Positions 1 through 9,098 of a stretch of DNA of 11,734 nt are shown piece by piece. Position 1 is the first letter of the stretch; each line of letters starts with the position of its first letter. The DNA lies in the NCBI GenBank assembly GCA_001970855.1, contig LSSN01004423.1, positions 1 to 11,734 on the forward strand. The letters are read 5' to 3'. The notes beneath the pieces are model-generated. The model was not told where the DNA came from and ran no database searches. It saw only the letters and a list, made by a program, of their open reading frames with translations. The position numbers were made by a program, and so were the translations under genes. The DNA comes from Smittium culicis. Its lineage: Eukaryota > Kickxellomycota > Harpellomycetes > Harpellales > Legeriomycetaceae.

Positions 1-21
1 TGATTCAAAGTGCCCAGCCTG

Positions 22-1164
22 ATGAGTGCCCAGCCTTCTTCCCTTGTTGTTGCCATAAGGTAACCCCTCTTCATCTCCTCTTTTCTTTTCTCTGCTTTAC
101 TCTACACTTCTCCTCTCTACTGCTAATCATATTTCATTTCTCTCCACCTATCTAGCGGCCCCACCTGCTCCGGAAAAACTGTAAATATATATCCTTTTAC
201 TCCAACAACATAACTTTAAACTTCCATATTTATTAATTCCAACAACCACCCCCCCCCCTCTCCCAAATAAAACCACTTCGCTGTATGTCTCTTCATTATT
301 AAAACTTCTTTTTCCCTTCTTAGCTGCTCACAAAGCTCCTGTCCACTGTGTACTCGAACGTCGTCACTGTCCACCTCGATGACTTCTACCTAAAAGTAAA
401 TCCCATTATATATCCTCTCTTTCATATGACACAAAAATTCACTTATCAGCTTCTTCTCCTATCATTAAATCTAACTTCCTTAGACTTCCGAAATGCCCAT
501 TGACCATTCAACTGGTCTACCTATCTGGGACTCTCCTGACTGCTTCGACTATGGCCGCCTTATAGACACTATAACCAACATCAAGCTCTCCTACTCTGCC
601 ACCAAAACTATCCCTAAATCTAACCACTCCGCCCTCTCGCACTGGTCCCTTCCCTCTACACTCCCTTCCACCTCCACCTCCACCTCCGCTCCCAATACTT
701 CTCTCAATACTTCTCCCAATACCACAGATAGCGCTGCTCTTGCCCTTTCCCTTGCCCTTGCCCTTCCTCCATCAACGCTGCTCATCATCGTAGAAGGCAT
801 CCTCCTCTACAACTGCCAAGCCCTCCTTCCCCTCTTCGACGTCCGCATCTTCCTCCTCGCCTCAAAACTCCTCTGCAAAACTCGCAGATCTGCCCGCAAC
901 ACTCAATTATCGACAACTCCCCTGGATCCTCTCCAACAACCTGAATTGGTCGATCAGCCCATCTTCCACGAATCGCCCCTCTATTTCGACGCCATCGTTT
1001 GGCCCAATTACCTCCGCTTCTCCCCATTCGCTCCCCATAATCACCTACTCCCTCTCTACCCAATAGCTACTATCGATGTCGATTCCATCTCTCACCACCA
1101 ATTGATCAACTCCGCCTCGTCTATAATCATCGCTCACCTCCAATCACTCCCTCTCCCCCAATAA
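22..1164 (+). CDS. NRK1: Nicotinamide riboside kinase, 4 exons
   Basis: Phosphorylates nicotinamide riboside to NMN with ATP in the NAD+ salvage pathway; probably cytosolic. I join exons 22-59, 156-180, 324-395 and 484-1164 (271 aa); all introns are GT-AG (96, 143 and 88 nt) and the frame is kept. Residues 14-21 are the Walker A loop GPTCSGKT, 40-43 are DDFY and 60-64 are WDSPD, as in NRK proteins. Residues 148-150 are VEG in a hydrophobic strand, 176-183 (CKTRRSAR) form the LID region, and 212-221 hold YFDAIVWPNY. The start at 22 follows an in-frame stop at 1-3 and is the first in-frame Met after it. A branch-like CTAAT lies at 123-127. The protein is longer than the human (about 199 aa) and yeast (about 240 aa) enzymes, mainly because of a Ser/Thr/Asn/Ala/Leu-rich insert at residues 100-140. 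Family assignment is strong; enzyme activity is inferred. Confidence 0.93.
646..768 (+). repeat. Low-complexity insert within NRK1 exon 4
   Basis: In-frame short repeats encode runs of Ser-Thr (CCACCT-like units near 670-690), Asn-Thr-Ser (AATACTTCT units near 694-720) and Ala-Leu (CTTGCC-like hexamers near 737-768). The stretch lies between the conserved N-terminal substrate region and the strand carrying VEG. It probably forms a flexible surface loop and arose by replication slippage. Confidence 0.75.
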
Positions 1165-1646
1165 CCTCTCTGTTTCTCTCTCCCTTTTTTCCTTTTTATA
1201 TTTCTTCAATTCGTTGCAACTCTATTTTTTTTTTTTTTAAGTTTATACTTTATTTTAGATTTACACTTAGACTTTGATATACTCTTTTGCACTTTAAATT
1301 TTATTATTTACACTTAGACTTGGATCTACCCTTTTAAATTTTACTATTTTACCTCACTCCTCCTACACTCGCTACTTATATTTGTAAACTTCTAATCAAT
1401 TATTTTCCACTAGACTACACAATATAGATTCTTCAAAGTCCTACCCCACAACCACCAACCACCAACCCTTCAATCGCAAATATAATCTCGATTTACTCTA
1501 ACCTTCCACCCAGACTAAATCTCCCTCCATCATTAAAAAAATAAAAAAAATCTCAACTGCCAATATATCCTATTCTATCCAAACTCTTCAAACCCCCTTC
1601 CTTACCAATAAATCAACCCTCAAAAAATAAATAAATAAATAAACCA
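1165..1646. other. NRK1-TIM22 intergenic spacer
   Basis: No gene seen. The stretch is pyrimidine-rich on the plus strand. It holds a T14 run (1225-1238), an imperfect tandem repeat (1260-1350), an AACCACC repeat near 1450-1468, and an AATA-type repeat (about 1623-1642) directly before the TIM22 start. It should carry the NRK1 3' UTR and the TIM22 promoter and leader. No convincing TATA box or poly(A) signal can be singled out in this composition. Confidence 0.6.
1260..1350. repeat. Imperfect tandem repeat, two copies of about 45 bp
   Basis: Copy 1 (about 1260-1306) and copy 2 (about 1307-1350) both begin TTTACACTTAGACTT and both contain an AAATTTTA-type end. Copy 1 has an extra block of about 5 nt (around TGCAC) in the middle and there are a few substitutions. 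It lies in the probable 3' UTR of NRK1 and looks like a simple local duplication. Confidence 0.7.
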
Positions 1647-2232
1647 ATGTCAAATCCTTTCAATAGAGCCCCAACAGAGCAAGAGCGCCAGATGGCCGAA
1701 AAGGTCACCTCCTCCTGCCTCTTCAAAACCGGCCTCTCGGGCGTCGCCGGCTTCGGTCTCGGCGCCATCTTCGGCCTCATCATGTCCTCCATCGACTTCA
1801 GCTCCCCTGCCTCAAACAACCCAAACGCTACTACAAAACAGCAAATCAAGGACACGCTCCGCGATATGGGCACAAAAAGCTGGGCCTCCGCTAAAGGTTT
1901 CGCCACCGTCGCTGCTATCTACTCCGGCTCCGAATGCATCATCGAATCAGTAACTCATTTACTCCCCCCCTTAATTTTTTTTTTTTTTTTAGTTTAAATT
2001 AGCTTACCGTATCTCACCCCTCCCCCTCTTCTCACCCTTTTTCTTATAAATTCGATTCAATCCTTCTCATTATTAGTACCGCGCTAAAAACGATATCTAC
2101 AACAGCGTCTCTGCTGGCTGCGTCACTGGCGCCATCCTCGCAACTAAAACCGGTCCCAAAGGCATGGCCTTCGGGTGCGCCGGTTTCGCCGCCTTTTCCG
2201 CCGCTATAGACATCTACCTCACCGACCGCTAA
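1647..2232 (+). CDS. TIM22: Mitochondrial inner membrane translocase subunit Tim22, 2 exons
   Basis: Channel-forming core of the TIM22 complex, which inserts multispanning carrier proteins into the mitochondrial inner membrane. Exons 1647-1949 and 2077-2232 give 152 aa; the intron (127 nt, phase 0) starts GTAACT and ends TTAG. Residues 24-40 (conserved Cys then [13 protein letters not shown]) start the first glycine-rich membrane segment. [13 protein letters not shown] and YSGSEC follow before the splice, and exon 2 opens with YRAKNDIYN, then SAGCVTGA and [10 protein letters not shown], all hallmarks of Tim22 rather than Tim17 or Tim23. Four membrane segments are expected (about 32-47, 83-95, 112-127 and 130-146). 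Without splicing, translation would run into a stop at 1995-1997 and lose the last two segments. Third positions are rich in C/G, unlike the nearby noncoding DNA. The start has an A-rich leader and favourable context (AAACCAATG). Confidence 0.95.
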
Positions 2233-2493
2233 AAAAATTAATATTATAATTAAAATTAATATAAAAATTACCCCCTATTAAATATTTTATTTAGACTAAA
2301 AATTAACTCTTTTTTTTTTTTTTTTGCGCTCTAATCTCCCAAAAACTATTAAAAATTAAAATGTAAAATATTGTTGATGCTTTTTTTTTTTTAAATTTAA
2401 TTTATTCTAAGCTACTCTCTTTGCAATACAAACACTTACATATATTTATATAATTATCTTTCATAAAATAATAATAATATAAACACCAATAAG
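2233..2493. other. Convergent 3' spacer between TIM22 and the carrier gene
   Basis: AT-rich stretch holding T16 (2310-2325) and T12 (2381-2392) runs and no coding potential. Both neighbours end here, on opposite strands, so it should contain both 3' UTRs and poly(A) sites. Confidence 0.6.
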
Positions 2494-4352
2494 TCAGAGT
2501 ATACGGATCAAGAGTTCAAACGATAATAGCGTGATCATCGAGCTCGGCACCGTCCTTATCAAGTTCGTCCCCAGCCCTTTGTACAGCCCCATAAAACCTT
2601 CGTCGCAAAAGATCTTACGCGCCGCATCTAGAATTCCGTCGTACATGAACGGCGGCTTCACCTGGTTCTGCAGCCGCGTCCGGATCACCTCGTGTGGATA
2701 CGTGATCGTGCTCGCTACCATCTTGGACGACGCCGACGCCAGCAGTATGTCCGCCGTCTCCACCCACAGCAGCTTCTCTGAAGATACCTCATCCTTTTTC
2801 ACCCGCAACATAATTGAACTCACTAGAAATAAAAATTAAAAAAAAAAATTATTATTATAAATATAAAAAAATTATTTTTTATTTCGTTACTTTACCCAGC
2901 TAATCAAATAAAATAAAAAATAATAATAGATAATTAGGGGGGGGGGCTTACAGTTGGCTGTTTTTAACTTTTCGTATAGCGGAAATTGCACCGCGACGTG
3001 TGTAACTCCAAGGAAACTGACGCCTAGGCCTTTATAAAATCCTCGCACTCCTTCCTCCTTCATTATCGTCCTGAACGCATCGCCGATCGTCTTGTACTGG
3101 TAGTCTGTGTACGCGTTCTGCGTCTAACAAAAATAAAGCCAATTGTAAAGTTTTAAGGACTGTTAAAGCTTTACAATTTTAGAATTCATTTTTAATTTTT
3201 AATTTTTTTTTACCATAAAGCGCGTCTTCAGAATCCAGATCGGGTTTGTTGCCAGCGACGTTATAAGCCCAGCTCCCATCGACGATAAAATATGGTTGTA
3301 CGTATTCGAATATGTTTTTCCTTTACATACACATATATAAAAATTTTTTTTACGAATTTTTTTATATATTATAGGGACAATTCTTTTTTTTTTTTTAAAA
3401 AATAAAATTAAATGTCTGAATTGGGTGAAAGAAAAGAAGTGAATAAAATGAAACCTTGAATTTCAGCGATTTTTTTTTTTAGAAATTCGTAGGAGCTAAA
3501 GTATATTCCCCATGTGGGCAAGTATCCTAGCAACATGGGCTTAAACCCTCTATACAGCCCTGCTGCACCCTCTTCAATGTATATCCTTCTCAATGTACCT
3601 AAACCAAGAAAAAAAAAAGCCAAGTATTTTAATGAATATAGTCACTTGTGATTATTGGAAAATAGAGGCTTATTAATTTTTATTTATTTTTAGAAAAGGT
3701 GTGGTATATTACCCATAGTGCCTTTGTAGAGAACCATTCCTTTATCTTTAAGCATTGCTTGGTATTGAAGGCGAGTTTTAACTACATCAAGAGGGCAAGT
3801 TACTATTGAGGAGATGCAACCAGCGCCCATACCGGCAACAGATATCTTCCATTGACTTATTGATAAGTTTTTAGAAGGTTCTTTATTTTCTCCTAAACTA
3901 TTATCATTGGTATGAGTATTGTTTTCGTTTTTGAAAGGTGGCGTAGAGTTTGTAAACATGAGAACATTATCTCTTTCCAAGGAATCTTTGATGGGTAAAT
4001 CGCTTAGATTCGAAAAGTTTGTATAGTTGTTGGATCCACAGTAAGCAGTTTTTAGCAAATTTTTCCGTAGAAGCACAATTGAGTTGTACGCAAAAGAGTT
4101 TTTATGAAAGTATGTAGAGTCTTTGAAACAATTCGAATATGTAATGTTGGGAGTATTATAAAAATCAATCGAAGATGAATTTCCAGTAAAGCGAAGTTTT
4201 GAAGATTGGGATTGTTGATTTGAACACAAAATTGAGTTATTTTTAATTGTTTCTGATGATCGAAGAGAATCATATGCATCGGGTTTCGAGGAGAAATACG
4301 GAGAATGACTAGCTGGCAAGCTTATTGTGGAATCTTTATCATTAGAATCCAT
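2494..4352 (-). CDS. Mitochondrial carrier (SLC25), NAD+ transporter-like, 5 exons
   Basis: Inner-membrane solute carrier. Minus-strand exons 4352-3713, 3598-3455, 3320-3214, 3123-2952 and 2822-2494 give 463 aa; introns are 114, 134, 90 and 129 nt, GT-AG, frame kept. All three carrier repeats are present: PLDVVK at 187-192, PIWILK at 288-293 and PHEVIR at 397-402. The PIW form of the second signature marks the NAD+/pyrimidine/folate branch. GYLPTWGIYF in repeat 1 and ASTITYPHE in repeat 3 point most to yeast Yia6/Ndt1-type NAD+ carriers, with Rim2-type pyrimidine carriers as the alternative. The first 165 or so residues are Ser/Asn-rich, lack carrier features and are longer than usual. The start at 4352 is the furthest upstream Met in the exon, and a later start is possible. 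Exons 3-5 are GC-rich at third positions while exon 1 is AT-rich. Confidence 0.88.
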
Positions 4353-5037
4353 ACTGCAGAAGTTTTATTTTATAAAATATATTTATAAATTAAAATATGA
4401 CGTACAAGTAAGGACAAAGTATGAATAATTATTTAAAGTGAAGATGGGGAGGAGGATGCGGAGATTTTGAATAAAAGAGGAAAGAAACGTTCTGTATGTG
4501 TGGTTTTGTTTTTTGTTTTTTTTTAATACTTAATAGCTCTTATGGATAGAAATTTGAAATTAGAATGAAGAAATTGAGAACGAGAGAAGTAAGATATTGG
4601 TAATATAATTATATAGTAAAAGATTAAAGTAGATGAGGGAAAATGGATAGGCGAGTAAATCTATATATAATGAAATTTTCAAAAGAGAAATAGCAGATTG
4701 ACAAGCACTTTAAAATAAGAGAGAAAATAAAAAGACAGGAATCTAGAAGTGAGTGAATATAAATAAAAAATCTATCGGGTAATATTACAAGAAAAAAGAA
4801 GTGAGGGGAGAGGGTTCGTTTTTAGATAGAAAATTAGAAAGTTGAAGAAGTATAGGTGGAACAGGCAAATAAAAGAGTACAGGCTCTATAAAGTAGGTTT
4901 GAGTGAGTTGTGGGTAGGTGGGGAGAGGGGAGGGAAGGAGAACGCTGCAGCTAAAATAAACAAGCAATATAAGGGAGCTTGCAGCTGATAAGCGATAAAA
5001 GCAAAAGTTAGAATACGAGTATGAGTTATTTAACAGT

Positions 5038-5091
5038 GTAAGTAAAAGTAAGAGTCAGAGTTAGAATAAAAGTAAAAGTAATAGTAATAGT
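5038..5091. repeat. Degenerate hexamer array, NNNAGT x9
   Basis: Nine consecutive 6-nt units from GTAAGT to AATAGT; eight end in AGT (AAAAGT, AAGAGT, CAGAGT and AATAGT among them) and one is TAGAAT. This is a diverged microsatellite in the divergent intergenic region. The same AGT phase reappears in the 5337-5424 repeat. Confidence 0.75.
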
Positions 5092-5336
5092 GGAGAAAGA
5101 AGTAAACTTGCCTGAAATTAGTTGTGGCTTCTATTATTAAAGGGAAAAAGTCATTTGTTTCCTGCATTTTAAAAACCAGAAATCAGATGACTCAGGTTTC
5201 CCTCTTCCCTCTTCTCTTCTCTTCCCGCATAAATAACTTTTCTCTCCAAAAAAAACCCCCGCAAACACTAAATAATTCCTCTAGCGGCAAAACTCTTAAT
5301 CGTATATAAATAACCTATACTTGATTGCCCTTTGCT

Positions 5337-5424
5337 AGCTCTATACGAGTACTAATAAGTTCTGTACGAGTACAAGTACAGGTAAACCGTAAGTTCTATA
5401 CGAGTGCAAGTACAAGTAAACTGT
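5337..5424. repeat. 34-bp tandem duplication with partial third copy
   Basis: Copies 5357-5390 and 5391-5424 are adjacent, 34 bp each, and match at 30 of 34 positions. They share the AAGTTCT start and the ACGAGT and CAAGTACA cores. A partial copy (AGCTCTATACGAGTAC) lies at 5337-5352. All four differences between the full copies are transitions. Function unknown. Confidence 0.8.
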
Positions 5425-5574
5425 AAGCACTATAATATTCAAGTCAGTTACTGGGATCCATACTGGCGTTTAGACATACGAAGCCCAAAGTGCTTATAGT
5501 GTTAGATACCAACATCAGCACAGGGCACACAATCCATTATATACACATCTGGTAAATGTATTGAGAAAAGTATC

Positions 5575-5620
5575 TGATATCAAAGAGCTTGTAGGTGGAG
5601 ATGAATGTGATATCAAAGAG
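5575..5620. repeat. Direct repeat TGATATCAAAGAG, two copies
   Basis: The identical 13-mer occurs at 5575-5587 and 5608-5620, 33 bp apart. A related block (CTGATATCTAAG then ACTTGTAG) lies at 5856-5877 and a shorter CTGATATCTA at 5798-5807. They could be binding sites for a regulator or chance; the sequence does not tell. Confidence 0.55.
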
Positions 5621-6139
5621 TATTCGGAGCAAGTGTTTTGTTTGTAGATATTTAATATTTCGAAAGCAAAATAGATTTAAGAGTAGAAAGAAAAATAATA
5701 CTCGAAAGGCGCACAATCTGCCCAATCATATGTTCATAAATCGCTTTATACCTACAATATTTTCTTGCCATAGAACAACAGCTCTACAAAAATTACACTG
5801 ATATCTAACTTAAACCACACTAAATATACACACAAAGCGCAATTTCCTCACACAGCTGATATCTAAGCAACTTGTAGAATCTCTCATTGAAATCATGAAA
5901 TCGGCAATCAGTAGTATCCATTAGCAACTATACTATTCCCATTAAAATATCAATTATTCAAAATATACTCTTTAACACTTCGCATTACTAGTAATGAGTC
6001 CAACACCGTGTGCCCTCTTTGTAAGCGTCTTTATAACTACCAAAAAAATAATTATAAATCAGAATGTCTCTTTCAGAAATTTGATTACTTCTTTGTACGC
6101 TATTGCTAATCACTCTATACCACCATAAAAATAAAATCC

Positions 6140-6157
6140 ATATATATATATATATAT
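6140..6157. repeat. AT dinucleotide microsatellite
   Basis: About nine AT units in a row upstream of PRM1. A simple repeat likely to vary in length between strains. Confidence 0.8.
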
Positions 6158-6539
6158 TAAACATGCACTCGATATAAATATTTACCATTATCGTAATCCT
6201 TTAAATACTACCAATATTCACCATATCCACTTTTTAGTTATACTGAACTCAAAACATTTATAAATTAACTACTCATATCCCAACAACACCAGTTTAAATA
6301 CAAGTATTTCTGAAATATCCATCTTCACGATTGCTGTATACACACTCATCTTATCCATCTACATTTGAATATAAATACACTTTCTCAAACTTCTAACATT
6401 TTTCTAACCACTGCACAAACTCTCTCAAAAAAAAAACATAATAAACTTATCTATATCCTCCTTTTATCTTCAAATAGCCAAAATAATAAAAATCTAACAA
6501 TCATTCCTCACATCATATCAATACAAAAAATTACTTTAA

Positions 6540-9098
6540 ATGACCTCAAAAAATCTTTCTAAAGGTAACTTGATACCATATCCTCATTGATTAAACCTCA
6601 CCCTTACCCTCACCAGAAATTTGACTTTTTACATATTCATTTAATAACCCATTAAGCTTACCTTTATAAATACATATTTTCTAGAAAATTATGTTCTTCC
6701 GTACACCGGCCTAAACGCAAGACTAACAAAATCTATAACCAGTTTAATTGTTGTAGTTCTTATTGTACATTTGATCGACCTTGTATCTACAATCAAAAAT
6801 CTCGATAGTATGGCCCTGAAAAGTAAAGAAAATGTCTCTGCCGCTTGTGATAACTTGTCACAAATAATAAGTTTTATACTAAACGTCCCAGGAAATTCAA
6901 TAACTGATTCCCTGCAAAGCATCGACAAAATAGCAAATAACAGCCTATCTACAATATCCTCTTTGATAGATAAATCCGCTGATATTTCTGGATTAATAGT
7001 CGAGCTGGTTGTCAAATTATATATAGGAACTACAATATGCCTACTTCGAGTACTTGCCGAATCTTCCTTGGATATATTATCTGGAACGGCTAAAAGCTTT
7101 GAAACTGCTGCTCAATCCGCAATCAATTCACTCCTATCTTCCGTAACTGACGGTGTTCAGTCAATTTCTGGTGGCCTAGCTTCTGCAGCTAATGGGATAG
7201 ATTCGCTCCTAGGAAAACTTAATATAAACACCAGCATATCAAACGTAACCAGCTCTCTCAACTCAACAATCGTTAACAGTCTCAGTAAAAATGTAACCAT
7301 TGAACTCCCAACTGAATGGATAAATAAAATTGACCTCTTTAAAAACTCTATCCCCACTGAAGACGAGCTATACCCAAAATTAGCAAACTTCACTTCTTAC
7401 CCAGCCTCTTTGCTATCAAACTCCCTTTCTACATTCATATCAAACCACAAACTATCACTTTCTGAAGATTTTAATTATAACCCGCTAAATTTAAACATCT
7501 GCCCTAAAAATTTCGAAAATTTACTTATCGATCCTATCCACTCTGCAATTAAATCAATATTGATGGTTGGTCTAGTATCCCTTATACTTTTAATTCTATT
7601 CTCTATAATCATCAACGCTTTTTTTATTAAAAAAAACTTTTTATTTGAACTAAAATCGATATCTAAATTTCAATCTGAAATCGAAACTTATACTTCAACC
7701 CACAACCCTTTAAACCAAAATTTCCAACCACTTTCTCACTTTAACAACGATGATCAAATGATACCCCAAAAATTCCAAAATGAATTCAATAAAAATCCTT
7801 TCGCGCCACAAAGTTACAACTCTCCTACATTTTCTAGCCTAGAATGCCATGAAAGCGGATACCATGAAAGATCTCCGAAAATTTTTACAGCTAAATCAAT
7901 AAACTCAAACGATAAATATTACACAAAAAATTACTTGCCAGAAGATGATATCTTCTATACACCAACAAAAAACAGCCTTCTTAAAACTTCTTTTTCATCG
8001 AAATTACACTCATCTAAAAACAATGGTGATATCAGTCTTCAATCAGAAAATCTTATTTTCAAATTTCACGAAAAATATCCAACCCAAAAACACTCTAAAT
8101 CCACAGATCTGGATAGGTTTAGCATTGAACTTCTAGACATGTACTACTGCACAAAAACTAAGTTTTTAAGAATCGTTAAAAATAATGTAAACTCGTTCAC
8201 TAGTAGCCGTAAAAGTGCAAACTCAATAAGATGGCTAGCACATTTCATCTATGAAAAAACATTGATTACAATGTTTATCATCGGGTTCTTTGGGCTTGTT
8301 GTTTTCAGCGTTCAGAAACGATACATCGCATCTGTTCAGTATAAACTAGCCCCCGAAATCGCTTTAAAGCTAGAAAATATTAAAACTTCTATTAAAACTG
8401 ACCATATCATAACTATCAATACCCACTTATCCGATTATGTCAACACAACCAATTCCCAAATAATCAGCACCTCGCAAACTTTAAATTCGGGATTGCTTGA
8501 ATTCTCCTCATCCGCAAAATTCATAAACACAACACTCGATAATTTCGTATCCAATTACACAAACTTGATCTCAACAGCATTCAACAACACTATCCTTCTA
8601 ACCCCTATTTTAGGCTACGTTAATTGCACAGTAACAAAGAAAATACAAAATGTTCAGTCAATAATAACCCTCATTGATCCCACTTTAAACAACCTCAATT
8701 TCACACTTCCAAACCTGCCAAACTTAAACATCAATTTCAACTCATCAAAGCTTTCAAATCCAATAACTTCTGGTTTTGACCATTTCTCTAAACTCATCAT
8801 TGGGTCTCAGATAATTTCTTATGAGCTCAATACGGTTAATAATAAACACAAGCAGTTCCCATCTCCATTATTTTTCAATTCAGAAAATGTCCTAATCCCA
8901 TCAAATTCATCCAACTACAAAATGGTCATTAGTGACGCTAAACGGTTCGGCGGATATTCAGGCGGCTTGCTCAAACTAATATCCGACCCGATTTTAAATT
9001 TTACAAATAAGCAAATTACTATCAGCTGGTTCCTTATGATCCCTTGGTCCACCGTGATCGTTCTAGGCTGTATACAAACCCTAATCAACCATTTCTAA
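6540..9098 (+). CDS. PRM1: Plasma membrane fusion protein, PRM1 family, 2 exons
   Basis: Prm1 proteins are multispanning plasma membrane proteins that promote membrane fusion when fungal cells mate or fuse. Exon 1 (6540-6564) and exon 2 (6685-9098) are joined by a 120-nt GTAACT...CTAG intron to give 812 aa. The join is supported because it restores the typical N-terminal PYTGLNARLTK motif and the first hydrophobic helix (residues about 24-42), and because an in-frame TAA lies directly before the ATG. Further membrane segments are near 111-132, 299-323, 534-551 and 788-808. Two extracellular regions are rich in N-x-S/T sites and predicted helices, with Cys in AACDN, NICPK and GYVNCT. The cytosolic loop at about 324-533 is long, polar and rich in Ser, Asn and Phe. 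Codons are AT-rich. Family assignment rests on the N-terminal motif and topology, since Prm1 sequences diverge fast. Confidence 0.83.

Larger units (their letters stand above)
4353..6539. other. Divergent intergenic region between the carrier and PRM1
   Basis: About 2.2 kb between two genes that point away from each other, so it must hold both promoters. From about 4440 to 5110 the plus strand is purine-rich. From about 5190 to 5230 it becomes pyrimidine-rich, and 5800-6540 is rich in A, C and T. Only short open frames (about 60-70 codons) occur, with no family motif and no splice partners I could join. TATATAAATA occurs at about 5304-5313. Repeats are listed separately. I see no tRNA gene. 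Confidence 0.6.

Noticed and set aside
591..1063. Minus-strand frames opposite NRK1
   Set aside because: Arg/Gly/Glu-rich low-complexity shadows of the plus-strand coding sequence with no motifs.
493..1164. A standalone 223-residue protein starting at 493
   Set aside because: It lacks the P-loop and DDFY motif; upstream exons supply both in frame, so 493 is an internal Met of NRK1.
4785..5801. Short frames of 60-68 codons at 4785-4967, 5124-5309, 5537-5725 and 5595-5801
   Set aside because: Low-complexity or AT-driven sequences with no family motif and no splice partners.
6365..6562. A 65-residue plus-strand frame upstream of PRM1
   Set aside because: It overlaps PRM1 exon 1 in another frame and has no recognisable features; the PRM1 splice model explains the 3' part.
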